Origin: an uncultured Pseudomonadota bacterium
Lineage (GTDB): Bacteria; Desulfobacterota_B; Binatia; UBA9968
Direction: 5' to 3'
Assembly: GCA_946478635.1 (NCBI GenBank)
Contig: CAMLCX010000012.1
Location: 1-27,124, forward strand
DNA: 27,124 nt
The position numbers and the translations under genes are program-made. Below, in pieces: positions 1 through 7,661 of this stretch (its first letter is position 1; each line of letters opens with the position of its first letter). Below the pieces are notes generated by a model. It did no database searches. It had not been told where the DNA came from and saw only the letters and a list, made by a program, of their open reading frames with translations.

Positions 1-384
1 TTTGTGGGTGGTGGCATCCTGGATCGTTTCCCGCGTGTCAAAGTCGCCTTTTTGGAAGCTGGCGTCGATTGGGTTCCCTACCTAATCGAACGGATGGATC
101 ATTACTTTCACTCCGAGACCGCCAACCGCCGGGTGGTCCCAAAGCGGCGAGCGAGCGAGTACGTGCGGGACTGCGAGGTTTATTTCACTTGCGAGGCAGA
201 GGAGAAGCTCGTGCCCCAGGTCATCGAATTTGTCGGAGAGGACCGCATCATGATCTCGGCCGACATGCCCCACGGAGAGGCGCGCGAGGGTTCCGTTAAA
301 GAGATCCGGGAGCGGGCCGACCTGAGCGACGCCGTCAAGCGACGGATCCTCGGCGACAACGCCGCGAGATTCTACGCGATTTAA
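1..384 (+). CDS. Amidohydrolase family 2 protein, C-terminal part (5' truncated by window)
   Basis: This is the C-terminal part of a metal-dependent hydrolase of the amidohydrolase_2 (ACMSD-like TIM barrel) family. The frame is open through base 1, so the real start lies upstream; the GTG at base 4 is internal. The segment LDRFPRVKVAFLEAG followed by WVPYLIERMD is typical of the last third of these enzymes, where a barrel strand is followed by the helix that packs over the active site. SADMPHGE (Asp about residue 87 of the visible part) matches the usual (S/T)DYPH-type motif carrying the catalytic aspartate. The C-terminal ILGDNAARFY is also family-typical. These enzymes decarboxylate or hydrolyse aromatic or other ring acids, but the substrate cannot be read from this fragment. 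It converges on the ABC transporter operon. Confidence 0.85.
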   Translation, partial: FVGGGILDRFPRVKVAFLEAGVDWVPYLIERMDHYFHSETANRRVVPKRRASEYVRDCEVYFTCEAEEKLVPQVIEFVGEDRIMISADMPHGEAREGSVKEIRERADLSDAVKRRILGDNAARFYAI

Positions 385-601
385 GTTGGAAGCCAGCATG
401 GCAAAGCTGTCTGAAGCGAGAGACGCGTCGGTGGATGAAAGATTTACGCTCGGCTGTAAGCGAAGCCTTGGGTTCTGGGCTAACTCGCGCTTCAGACCGA
501 TCGCTAAGAGCGCCGGCTGAGCTTTGCGTTAGGCCGGAGCAATATGAAACTTTGGCGCGCACTGCGCACTGGGAGCTGTAAAGGGGACGGGCTACCATTC
601 G

Positions 602-620
602 AAAAATTCGCAATACGCGA
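602..620 (-). terminator. Weak hairpin with T-run after the ABC operon
   Basis: On the minus strand a short stem (TCGC, loop GTATT, GCGA) is followed by ATTTTT, about 45 bases after the last permease stop. The stem has only four sure pairs, so this is a weak intrinsic terminator candidate. Apart from this and a GGAAATTTCC palindrome at 653-662, I see nothing in the 385-662 gap. Confidence 0.25.
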
Positions 621-662
621 TTTGTTCCTGTGATCGAGCGGCTATTCGTTTGGGAAATTTCC

Positions 663-1463
663 TCAGAACGTCTTCGCTTCTTCCGGCCGCCAGCGGGAGA
701 GGTTGGATTCGATTTTCTTTACCGCCATCGTCAGGATCAGAGAGAGACCCATAAAGATCGCGACGCCGACGAAGACCACGTCAACTTTGTAGTTTGTGGC
801 GGCGGTGGCGATCATGAAGCCGAGTCCTTTGCTGGCGCCGAAAAATTCACCGACGACCACGCCGAGGATCGCCCGCCCGATCGCCAGGCGCAGTCCCACG
901 ATGATATAGGGGACCGAGTTGGGCAGGACGACAATCTTCATGATCTGCCACTCGTTGGCGCCGAACGACCGAACCACGTTCACCAGCACTCGATCGACGT
1001 TCTTCACTCCCTCGTAGGTATTGATGAGCAGAGGAAATACCGCGCCGATAAAGACGATCACGATCTTGGACCAGATGCCGATGCCGAACCACAGGATGAA
1101 AAGCGGCAGGAAGATAAGCCTGGGGGTGGCATTAAAAATCGTGACAAAGGGATCGACCATCGCATCGATGTTGGGGGATCGGCCTGTGATGAGTCCCATC
1201 GGCAAGCCCACGACGATTGCCAGCCCGAGGCCGGCGAGGAACTCGATCGAGCTGACGTAAAAGTGTTCCTGAATTTTGTTCTCGACAAATAATTGGTAAC
1301 AGGCCTCGATGACCTTCCACGGCGTGGTGAAGAAAAGGGAGAAGCCCTGGGGCAGCGTCATAAGGCGCGGCATCAATTCCCACAGGACGATCAGGAGCAA
1401 AATGAATCCTCCGCCGAGGATAGATTGCTCTCTGTCAGTGTAGAAGTTCGCCAGCCGCTTCAT
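663..1463 (-). CDS. ABC transporter permease (SsuC/TauC-type), second permease
   Basis: Inner-membrane permease of the BPD_transp_1 family that works with NMT1/SsuA-type binding proteins. The protein of about 266 residues has a cytoplasmic N-terminus, a first membrane helix (ILGGGFILLLIVLWELMP), several further hydrophobic helices, and the cytoplasmic EAA loop seen as GANEWQIMKIVVLPNSVPY, which contacts the ATPase. The start chosen is the ATG at 1463, which overlaps the stop of the upstream permease as ATGA and suggests translational coupling. An in-frame ATG 24 bases upstream would need a longer overlap. It is the last gene of a four-gene operon with a binding protein, an ATPase and another permease of the same family; the two permeases probably form a heterodimeric channel. 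The substrate cannot be told; relatives move sulfonates, taurine, nitrate or pyrimidine precursors. Confidence 0.92.
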   Translation of the reverse strand: MKRLANFYTDREQSILGGGFILLLIVLWELMPRLMTLPQGFSLFFTTPWKVIEACYQLFVENKIQEHFYVSSIEFLAGLGLAIVVGLPMGLITGRSPNIDAMVDPFVTIFNATPRLIFLPLFILWFGIGIWSKIVIVFIGAVFPLLINTYEGVKNVDRVLVNVVRSFGANEWQIMKIVVLPNSVPYIIVGLRLAIGRAILGVVVGEFFGASKGLGFMIATAATNYKVDVVFVGVAIFMGLSLILTMAVKKIESNLSRWRPEEAKTF

Positions 1464-2248
1464 CGTGTCTCCTGTGTGGATTTCCACGGCGCCAGCACGG
1501 ATTCGAGCTTGCGCATGCCTTCGGTGAGCGCCACCGCCGCAATCATCAACAGAAAGATCGCAGCAAACATGTCCGGCAACCGGTAAGTGTCGCCGAAGCG
1601 GGAGATCGCGTAGCCGATGCCTTCCGATGCCGCGTAGAATTCGCCCACGATGATCCCCACCAGGCCCCGGCCGAGCGCGATCCTCGCGCCGGCGACGATG
1701 TAGGGCAGAGTGCTCGGAAAGATGACCTTGAGATAGAGATCTTTTTCGCCGCCGCCGAAGGACCGGACCACGTTGATCAGCAAGCGGTCGGTGGAGCGCA
1801 CGCCGGCAAAGGTGTTGAAGATGAAAGGGAAGACCGAGAGCGCAAAGACCAGAACCGATTTGGCGAAAAGACCGACGCCGAAAACAACGATGATGAGCGG
1901 AGCAAGAGCCACCAGGGGGCTCGCGTAGAGCGCGGTGAAAAATGGATCGAGCGTATAGCCGGCCTTACGCCGCCAACCCATCAGCGCGCCCAACGGGATG
2001 CCTAGTAGGATCGCGAAGCTAAATCCCCACAAAAACGCCTTGCTGCTGACCGCCAGGTCGCTCCACAGCGCGCCGTAAATGACCTGCTCCTTGAAGGCCA
2101 CCGCGATGAGAGAAGGCTTGGTGAAGAAGAAAGGATTGAGTGGAATAACGTAGGTCAGCAGCGCTTCCCAAGCCGCAAACACAAAAAGCACGGAGCCGAG
2201 CCCGAGCCAAAGCCGGCGATGTTCGGCAAAGAGTTCTTTAAGCTTCAT
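1460..2248 (-). CDS. ABC transporter permease (SsuC/TauC-type), first permease
   Basis: Inner-membrane permease of 262 residues in the same family as the gene that follows. It has an N-terminal helix (LGLGSVLFVFAAWEALL), about five more hydrophobic segments, and an EAA-type coupling loop in FGGGEKDLYLKVIFPSTLPY. The C-terminal half (GLVGIIVGEFYAASEGIGY) closely parallels the partner permease (VVVGEFFGASKGLGF), so the two are paralogues and probably pair as a heterodimer. The ATG start lies inside the last codons of the ATPase gene (11-base overlap), and the stop overlaps the next start as ATGA. These overlaps argue for tight co-translation. Length is normal and no frame damage is seen. Confidence 0.92.
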   Translation of the reverse strand: MKLKELFAEHRRLWLGLGSVLFVFAAWEALLTYVIPLNPFFFTKPSLIAVAFKEQVIYGALWSDLAVSSKAFLWGFSFAILLGIPLGALMGWRRKAGYTLDPFFTALYASPLVALAPLIIVVFGVGLFAKSVLVFALSVFPFIFNTFAGVRSTDRLLINVVRSFGGGEKDLYLKVIFPSTLPYIVAGARIALGRGLVGIIVGEFYAASEGIGYAISRFGDTYRLPDMFAAIFLLMIAAVALTEGMRKLESVLAPWKSTQETR

Positions 2249-3029
2249 TGTGGTCCCGCGAAGTCAGCTCTTCTTTGAGCACGTCCCAGATGCGCGACTT
2301 GATCTCGTTGAATTGCGGCGTGAGCCGCATCTCGTAATCGCGCGGCCGGGGCAGCTGAATTTTCAAAGTTTCTTTGGCCCGGCCGGGCCGCGCGGTCATG
2401 ACGATGACACGGTCGGAAAGATAAGCAGCCTCTTCGATGCTATGGGTGACAAAGAGCACGGTTTTCTTGGTCCGCTCCCAGATCTCAAGCAACTCGGTTT
2501 GCATCAGGTCGCGCGTTTGCGCATCGAGGGCGGCGAACGGCTCGTCCATTAACAACACTTGTGGCTCGGTCGCCAACGCGCGCGCCAGCCCGACGCGCTG
2601 TTTCATACCGCCGGACAGCTCATGCGGGTAATGGCGCTCGAAGTCTTTCAAGCCGACCAACTTGATCAGCTCGGTCGCGCGCTCCGAGCGCTCGGACGAG
2701 GGTATCCCTTTGAGCTCCAACCCCAGTTCGACATTGGCGCGCACAGTGCGCCACGGCAACAACCCGAACTCTTGAAAGACCATAGCGCGCTCTTGTCCCG
2801 GCCCGGCGATCGGCGCGCCGTCGAGCTTCATCTCGCCCGAGTCGGGCCTGATGAGCCCCAGCAGCAGGTTAAGAAAAGTGCTCTTGCCGCAGCCCGACGG
2901 CCCGACAATGCTGACGAATTCACCTTTGCCGACTTCGAGATTGAAATCTCGCAGCGCAGTGACCGGTTCTCGGTCCTTGGACTTGAAGACTAAAGTGATG
3001 TCCCGTGCCTGGATCAATGGTGCGCCCAT
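2238..3029 (-). CDS. ABC transporter ATP-binding protein (SsuB/TauB-type)
   Basis: Cytoplasmic ATPase of 263 residues that powers the importer encoded by its neighbours. All core motifs are present: Walker A GPSGCGKST (residues 43-51), Q-loop glutamine at 86 in MVFQEFGLLPW, ABC signature LSGGMKQR (138-145), Walker B VLLMDEP (158-164), the D-loop in the segment just after it, and the H-loop histidine at 196 in FVTHSIEEA. The sequence FQEFGLLPWRTV is characteristic of the nitrate/sulfonate/taurine (SsuB/TauB) branch. It starts 15 bases after the binding-protein stop and overlaps the first permease by 11 bases. No strong Shine-Dalgarno is visible before the ATG, so it may depend on translation of the upstream gene. 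Confidence 0.95.
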   Translation of the reverse strand: MGAPLIQARDITLVFKSKDREPVTALRDFNLEVGKGEFVSIVGPSGCGKSTFLNLLLGLIRPDSGEMKLDGAPIAGPGQERAMVFQEFGLLPWRTVRANVELGLELKGIPSSERSERATELIKLVGLKDFERHYPHELSGGMKQRVGLARALATEPQVLLMDEPFAALDAQTRDLMQTELLEIWERTKKTVLFVTHSIEEAAYLSDRVIVMTARPGRAKETLKIQLPRPRDYEMRLTPQFNEIKSRIWDVLKEELTSRDHNEA

Positions 3030-3044
3030 AGGCTGGCAACGACG

Positions 3045-4028
3045 CTATTTGATTCCCAACTCCTGATTTACTTCCTTTTGCAGGCTGAAGTCAAAAATCT
3101 TCGCCGCCGGTGCCGGCTCTTTGAGCTTAAGCAGCTGGGCGTCGGCGCGCAGAAAATCATCCACTTCCTTCTCCGTGGGGATGCCATTGCCGGTAAATGC
3201 CGGGCGGGCGAGGCGATAAGATTCGAGGGCGACCGGAAGGTCGACTTTTAAGTAATTGGCCAACACTTCGGCGGTGCCGCGCTCGTTGTCCCAAAAATAT
3301 CGGTGTGCGCGCGCGCGAGCGCGCAAAATACGCTTCGCCAAGTCGCGCCGCTCGCGCAACAATTTTTCGGAAAAAGCCAGCCCGTTTTGCAGGTTGGGCA
3401 AGTCCTCTAGCGTGCTGCCGTGAATCTTCAATTTGAATTTATCCCTAGCCAGGATAACCGTTGGCGGCGAGAGCGCGGCGAGCTGAATGACGCCGCTCAC
3501 GAGACTTTGCAATTGGGCGGGAACATCGCCGCCGATCACCACCGTAATGTCCTTGTCCGGGTCGAGCCCCGCTTTTTGCAGGAGACGCAAGGCGGCAAGA
3601 TGCTGCGAGCCGCCTAGGGTCGTCGTGCCGAAGACTTTCCCTTTTAGTTCACCGAGGGATTTCACCTCAGGTTTAGTCACGAGCCAAAAAAGATTTTTTT
3701 TAAGGCTCTGCGTGACGACTTTGGCGGGGAGATCCGTCCGCTCCATGGCGCGGATGATCGTGCCGACATTGTTGATCGCGTGGGCATCGCCGCTCAAGAG
3801 CGCGGTCACTCCGATGTTCCCTCTGACCTGCACCACGTCGGCGAGCAATCCTTCCTGGCGGAAGAAGCCGCGTTCCTGGGCGATGTAAAGGTCCACGGAA
3901 GCGATGCTGCGACTCGGATAGGTGATGACAATTCGGTCATTTTGTTGCGCGAAAGTGTTAGCGGGAACTAAGGCGAAAAGAGAGAGCCAGAGCGCGGCGC
4001 GAGAAAAGATCGATCGCAGGTGACTCAT
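3045..4028 (-). CDS. NMT1/SsuA-type ABC substrate-binding protein
   Basis: Periplasmic solute-binding protein of 327 residues, first gene of the importer operon. A Sec signal peptide spans about residues 1-27 (LWLSLFALVPANTFA then QQ). The mature protein opens with ITYPSRSIASVDLYIAQERG, the usual first strand and helix of the NMT1/THI5-like fold, and continues with the ligand-proximal segment FGTTTLGGSQHLAALRLL. The length is normal for the family. The ligand is unknown; homologues bind small sulfonates, pyrimidines or aromatic acids, and annotation by name alone would be unsafe. The ATG lacks a clear Shine-Dalgarno, and a TTGACA box lies about 30 bases upstream (separate entry). Confidence 0.92.
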   Translation of the reverse strand: MSHLRSIFSRAALWLSLFALVPANTFAQQNDRIVITYPSRSIASVDLYIAQERGFFRQEGLLADVVQVRGNIGVTALLSGDAHAINNVGTIIRAMERTDLPAKVVTQSLKKNLFWLVTKPEVKSLGELKGKVFGTTTLGGSQHLAALRLLQKAGLDPDKDITVVIGGDVPAQLQSLVSGVIQLAALSPPTVILARDKFKLKIHGSTLEDLPNLQNGLAFSEKLLRERRDLAKRILRARARAHRYFWDNERGTAEVLANYLKVDLPVALESYRLARPAFTGNGIPTEKEVDDFLRADAQLLKLKEPAPAAKIFDFSLQKEVNQELGIK

Positions 4029-4037
4029 GGGGCATGA

Positions 4038-4065
4038 TGTTTAGTGGATTCACCGAGGATGTCAA
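4038..4065 (-). promoter_or_regulatory. Candidate sigma70 promoter of the ABC importer operon
   Basis: On the minus strand a perfect TTGACA (-35, 4065-4060) is followed after 16 bases by TAAACA (4043-4038), a poor -10. Transcription would begin only a few bases before the ATG at 4028, giving an almost leaderless message, which agrees with the missing Shine-Dalgarno. The -35 is convincing, the -10 is not. Confidence 0.3.
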
Positions 4066-4140
4066 GAAGTTCCCACTGGGTCCCTTCGCAAGCCGACCGA
4101 AGCAGACGGGTTTATTAGCCGGCTCCAGTCCGTCCGTCTC

Positions 4141-4170
4141 TTGAAACCGCCCGCGGAGTTACAGTATACA
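4141..4170 (+). promoter_or_regulatory. Candidate sigma70 promoter of the VOC gene
   Basis: TTGAAA (4141-4146) and TATACA (4165-4170) are separated by 18 bases. Both boxes match the sigma70 consensus in most positions. A strong Shine-Dalgarno AGGAGG follows at 4181-4186, nine bases before the ATG, so the VOC gene has its own complete expression signals in the divergent gap. Confidence 0.5.
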
Positions 4171-4195
4171 AAAGAAAATAAGGAGGATCAGGCAG

Positions 4196-4615
4196 ATGAA
4201 GGTTAAACAAATTTACCACATCGGACTGCCGTGCAACGATCTCGAACGCGGCGTGAAATTTTACACCGAAGTCCTGGGCATGAAGTGCACCAAAATCGGT
4301 TACGACACTGAAAGCGGCGGCCCCTACAAAGAGAAGTACGGCATGTTTCCCAACATCGCGCGTCTGTTCATGGAAGACGGCATGTGCTTGGTTCTATTCC
4401 AACGACCAGAAACGGTGGAGCGCGGCGACTTCGATGAAGGGACCGCGCATCTAGCCTTGGAAGTCGGCTCGGAAGATTTCGACAAAGCCGCTGATGAGCT
4501 TAAAAAAGCAGGTGTTAAAGTGCTGATCGATAAACCAATCGTTCGTCCTACCGGCAAGGGACTCTACTTTTTCGATACGGAACAAAATTACATCCAGCTC
4601 TGGTCGCGCCCCTAA
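4196..4615 (+). CDS. VOC-superfamily (glyoxalase/bleomycin-resistance fold) protein
   Basis: Small cytoplasmic protein of 139 residues with two beta-alpha-beta-beta-beta modules of the vicinal oxygen chelate fold. The first module begins IYHIGLPCNDLERGVKFY with the usual first metal-ligand histidine at residue 8. The second begins TAHLALEV with His85. The C-terminal NYIQLWSRP sits where most VOC enzymes have NxIEL; here the expected metal-binding glutamate is a glutamine (Gln134). It may be an enzyme with altered metal binding, a dioxygenase or lactoylglutathione-lyase relative, or a binding protein. It is a single-gene unit with its own promoter, AGGAGG ribosome site and terminator. The specific reaction cannot be deduced. 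Confidence 0.85.
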   Translation: MKVKQIYHIGLPCNDLERGVKFYTEVLGMKCTKIGYDTESGGPYKEKYGMFPNIARLFMEDGMCLVLFQRPETVERGDFDEGTAHLALEVGSEDFDKAADELKKAGVKVLIDKPIVRPTGKGLYFFDTEQNYIQLWSRP

Positions 4616-4652
4616 CTAAAGCCGTCTCCCGTCAAGAACCGGATGCTTTTTT

Positions 4653-4703
4653 CATTCCCGAGTTCTCTGAACGCGGTTCAGGGGGCTCGGGGAATGTCTT
4701 TTT
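4653..4703 (+). terminator. Intrinsic terminator after the VOC gene, overlapping trmI 3' end
   Basis: A long hairpin has outer arms CATTCCCGAG (4653-4662) and CTCGGGGAATG (4686-4696, one bulged G), an inner stem CTGAAC/GTTCAG (4667-4672 and 4676-4681) with loop GCG, and then TCTTTTT (4697-4703). It is a strong plus-strand terminator for the VOC gene. It overlaps the last codons of the convergent trmI gene, which ends at 4678. On the minus strand it lacks a following T-run. Confidence 0.75.
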
Positions 4704-5535
4704 CACCGTCTGACAATCGGCGCGCTGAGGTTAGAAATCCCGTGTGCGCGACCATACGGTGTTGGGGACGGGCGCTCATGCCCTTGAAGTGCCAGAAACG
4801 CATCAAGTTTTCCGACGTTTCAATGCAGGCAAAGCGCTTGTCGTCGCGCAGCGCGTCGACCAGATTTTTCACTTGCAGTACGGTCGGGAGGTAGCAGAGC
4901 AGAAAGCCGCCGGGCTTGAGCACATTCCAGGCGCGCTCGATCACATGCCATGGCTCGGGGAGATCGAGGATGACACGGTCGATTTTGTCTTCCGCAAGTT
5001 CCAAGGCAACGTCGGCGAGTTTCACCGTCCAGTTCGGCGCGGGGCCAAAATAGCGCGCAACATTTTTCTGCGCGAGCTCGGCGAAATCCTCGCGAATCTC
5101 GTAAGAGATAAGCTCTCCATCGTCGCCGATGGCGCGTAAGAGCGCGATGCTTAAGGCGCCGGCGCCGATTCCGGCTTCGATCACGCGCGCGCCCGGAAAC
5201 AGATCCGCCCAAAGCAAAATCGGCCCGATATCTTTTGGATAAATCACCTGGGCGGTACGCGGTAGATTGGGAATCAGCTGCGGCAGGCTGGGCCGGAAGA
5301 CCAAAAACGGTTCGTTCATCGACGACCGCACGACACTGCCTTCCTCGCGGCCGATCACTTCGGCTACAGCGATTTTGCCGCCCCGTATGGCAATGGCGCG
5401 ACGCTGGTCGAGGCGCGCGAGATATTCGCGATCCTTGCGGTCAATAAAAATCACAGGGTCGTCAACCGCGAACGGACCTTTTGGATAACGTGTATTCACG
5501 GCGCCTTGGTTAACTCGCGGGTCGGCAACCTTCAA
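4678..5535 (-). CDS. trmI: tRNA (adenine-58-N1)-methyltransferase TrmI
   Basis: SAM-dependent methyltransferase that makes m1A58 in the T-loop of tRNAs; it acts in the cytosol, normally as a tetramer. Numbered from the TTG start: an N-terminal beta domain, RPSLPQLIPNLPRTAQVIYP (81-100) typical of the TrmI/Gcd14 family, SAM motif I VIEAGIGAG (118-126), LDLPEPW (190-196) with the catalytic aspartate, and the C-terminal RPQHRMVAHTGFL motif. The length (285) is normal. The TTG at 5535 overlaps the stop of the upstream manC gene as TTGA; a GTG twelve codons further in is an alternative start. It seems co-transcribed with manC, a functionally unrelated neighbour. Its last codons overlap the terminator of the convergent VOC gene. 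Confidence 0.93.
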   Translation of the reverse strand: MKVADPRVNQGAVNTRYPKGPFAVDDPVIFIDRKDREYLARLDQRRAIAIRGGKIAVAEVIGREEGSVVRSSMNEPFLVFRPSLPQLIPNLPRTAQVIYPKDIGPILLWADLFPGARVIEAGIGAGALSIALLRAIGDDGELISYEIREDFAELAQKNVARYFGPAPNWTVKLADVALELAEDKIDRVILDLPEPWHVIERAWNVLKPGGFLLCYLPTVLQVKNLVDALRDDKRFACIETSENLMRFWHFKGMSARPQHRMVAHTGFLTSARRLSDGEKDIPRAP

Positions 5536-6644
5536 GCGGTGTAGGCGCCGAGGCCTTTGCGATTCAGTTCTTCGACGATGTCACGCACTTCTTGGGAACG
5601 ACTTAGGTCGCCGACCAATAAGGCGTCCGGAGTATCGACGACAGCGGTGTTTTCCATGCCCAGCAGCACGACCAGTCGATTCGACGCGTGAATGAGGCTA
5701 TTTTTTGTGCCGAGGCCCAACCATCGTCCCCGACTCGCGTTGCCGTTGCCGTCCTTCTGCATCATTCGATGCACTGCCTCCCAGCTGCCCACGTCGCTCC
5801 AGCCAAAGTCTCCTTCAACAGTCAAAACTCTGCCTTCCGAGCCGGCTTTTTCCATCACAGCATAATCGATCGACAGACTCGGCATTTTTTTATACTCGCG
5901 CGCGATGATGGCGCGCAGTTTGGGTCCGGGGTTGGCCAGCGACTTGCCTGAGGCGGCGCACTGGATTGTTTCCAATCCGGCCGCCATTGCCGGCTGGTAG
6001 CGCGTCAGTAGCTCAAGCAACGTGGAAGCCTTCCAAACGAAAATGCCGCTGTTCCAAAGAGCGCGCTGGCGGATCAGTCGCCGCGCGACGGCGAGTGTCG
6101 GTTTTTCCGTGAATCGTTTTACGGTAAAGCCGTTTGACGAAGGCCCACCAGCCGCTGCTTTGCCTTTCATAATATAGCCGTAGCCGGTTTCCGGATAGTT
6201 GGGACGAATACCGATGGTTACGAGTTGATCGTACCGGATGGCGAGGCCGACTGCGGTCTTGAGTATGCGCCGAAATGCGGTGCCATCGCGAACCCAATGA
6301 TCCGCGGGAAGAATGATCATCGCGGCCGCGGGATTTCGCCGGACGATTTCGAGAGCCGCCAGGCCGATGCATGGAGCGGTGTTTTTCCCCTGAGGTTCGG
6401 CGAGAAAATTATTCTTCGCCAGATCGCCGAGTTCATGCCTCAGCGCATTGAGCTGATCGGCGAGCGTGACAACCAGAGTCTGACCGCGTCCGCTGATCGG
6501 ATAAACGCGCTCAGCGGTCTCGACGATCAAGCTTTTCTGACTGATAATTTTCAGTAACTGCTTGGGGCGCTTCGCGCGGCTGAGCGGCCAGAAACGCGTG
6601 CCTTTGCCGCCGGCGATGATCACACTGAAACATTGGGTCGACAT
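5532..6644 (-). CDS. manC: Mannose-1-phosphate guanylyltransferase (GDP-mannose pyrophosphorylase)
   Basis: Makes GDP-mannose from mannose-1-phosphate and GTP for polysaccharide and lipopolysaccharide synthesis. The start chosen is the ATG at 6644, with a GAGGA ribosome site eight bases upstream; a longer frame to 6797 would run through the divergent pseudouridine synthase gene. Numbered from this start, the nucleotide-binding motif AGGKGTRFWPLSR lies at 11-23, PADH at 113-116, GYGYI at 154-158, FTEKP at 178-182 and NSGIFVWK at 198-205. At 370 residues it has the pyrophosphorylase domain and its C-terminal helix but not the cupin phosphomannose-isomerase domain found in bifunctional ManC/AlgA of about 470 residues. 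It lies upstream of and overlaps trmI. Confidence 0.92.
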   Translation of the reverse strand: MSTQCFSVIIAGGKGTRFWPLSRAKRPKQLLKIISQKSLIVETAERVYPISGRGQTLVVTLADQLNALRHELGDLAKNNFLAEPQGKNTAPCIGLAALEIVRRNPAAAMIILPADHWVRDGTAFRRILKTAVGLAIRYDQLVTIGIRPNYPETGYGYIMKGKAAAGGPSSNGFTVKRFTEKPTLAVARRLIRQRALWNSGIFVWKASTLLELLTRYQPAMAAGLETIQCAASGKSLANPGPKLRAIIAREYKKMPSLSIDYAVMEKAGSEGRVLTVEGDFGWSDVGSWEAVHRMMQKDGNGNASRGRWLGLGTKNSLIHASNRLVVLLGMENTAVVDTPDALLVGDLSRSQEVRDIVEELNRKGLGAYTA

Positions 6645-6695
6645 TCCGAGGAATTCCTCATTGCTGGGATCGTGGGTTATAGTACGGCAGGTAGT

Positions 6696-7661
6696 ATGGC
6701 GGATCAAGCAAAGCAGATCGTGGTAAAAACCTGGAAGCTGTCGGAGGAGCACGAGCCGATTCGTCTCGACGCCTTCGTGCGCCAGTGCTTGCCGCATCTA
6801 TCACGGCGTGCGGTGGAAGATGCCATCCGCGAGCGACTATTTTCTATCGGCGAGAAAATCAGCAAAAAGGGCGCGAGATTGGCGGGTGGAGACGAACTCG
6901 TATTTCACGGTCCCGAAAGTTTGCTTGCGGCCAAGCCGGCGCCCAATGCCGGGCTTGAGGTGTCGATTGTTTATGAAGATTCGGCGATTTTGATCGTGAA
7001 CAAACCTGCCGGTATGCCGACCCATGGGTTCTCAGGTCGAGACCATGCCACACTCGCGAATTTTCTTCTCGCCCGTCACTCTAATCTCGAGCAGGTGGGC
7101 AAGAGTCGTTGGGAACCCGGGTTGGTGCACCGTCTCGATAGCGAAACCTCAGGTCTGGTTGTGGTGGCGAAAACACAGCCGGCGTTCGCGGCTCTCAAGT
7201 TGCAGTTTCGCAACCGCCGAATCAAGAAAATCTACTGGGCCCTGGTTTGGGGGCTCGCTCCGCCGGAAGGTATCATCGAGTTCCGTTTAGCGCACGACAA
7301 AGGTGACCGGCGCCGCATGCGCACAGCGTCCCGCACTCCGCGAGATCAGGAACGAAGCTGGAAAGCGGTGACGCGTTACCGGCGCATCGGACGATCTCGC
7401 GGAGTAAGTCTGCTGGAAATCGACATGGAAACCGGCGTCACGCACCAGATCCGAGTCCATTTGGCGGCGATCGGTCACCCGATTGTCGGAGATACGCTTT
7501 ATGACGAGAGCAAAACGAATAACCTGGGTCTGCGGCGTCAATTCTTGCACGCGCGCAGTGTGATGTTATATCACCCGGATGACGGTCGGTCGCTGACCGT
7601 TGAAGCGGAGCTGCCTGAAGAACTTGCGGAATTATTGACGCGACTGCAGCTCAGACTCTAA
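6696..7661 (+). CDS. RluA-family RNA pseudouridine synthase
   Basis: Converts uridine to pseudouridine in rRNA or tRNA. The protein of 321 residues (from the ATG at 6696) has an N-terminal S4 RNA-binding domain (about 22-69, IRLDAFVRQCLPHLSRRAVE) and a catalytic domain containing YEDSAILIVNKPAGMPTH (93-110) and the active-site motif HRLDSETSG, with catalytic Asp148. The C-terminal GVTHQIRVHLAAIGHPIVGD completes the RluA signature. The start was chosen because the upstream ATG at 6633 lies inside the divergent manC coding region. This puts it in the RluA/C/D group, but the exact target uridines cannot be read from sequence. Its 3' end overlaps the convergent small gene by three bases. The divergent gap to manC is only 51 bases. 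Confidence 0.92.
   Translation: MADQAKQIVVKTWKLSEEHEPIRLDAFVRQCLPHLSRRAVEDAIRERLFSIGEKISKKGARLAGGDELVFHGPESLLAAKPAPNAGLEVSIVYEDSAILIVNKPAGMPTHGFSGRDHATLANFLLARHSNLEQVGKSRWEPGLVHRLDSETSGLVVVAKTQPAFAALKLQFRNRRIKKIYWALVWGLAPPEGIIEFRLAHDKGDRRRMRTASRTPRDQERSWKAVTRYRRIGRSRGVSLLEIDMETGVTHQIRVHLAAIGHPIVGDTLYDESKTNNLGLRRQFLHARSVMLYHPDDGRSLTVEAELPEELAELLTRLQLRL

Noticed and set aside
630..1292. Long open frame on the plus strand opposite the second permease
   Set aside because: The translation is very rich in Asp, His and Lys with no hydrophobic core or motif; the opposite strand encodes a clear permease.
3305..3326. Alternating GC tract resembling a simple repeat or Z-DNA site
   Set aside because: It encodes an Arg-Ala run (RARARA) inside the binding protein in frame; codon use explains it.
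3487..3888. Open frame on the plus strand inside the binding-protein gene
   Set aside because: It is a mirror frame of a clear NMT1-type protein, with a Ser/Arg/Pro-rich translation.
6645..6797. Longer N-terminus of ManC starting at 6797
   Set aside because: The extra 51 residues match nothing in the family, run antisense through the S4 domain of the pseudouridine synthase, and the ATG at 6644 has a good ribosome site.
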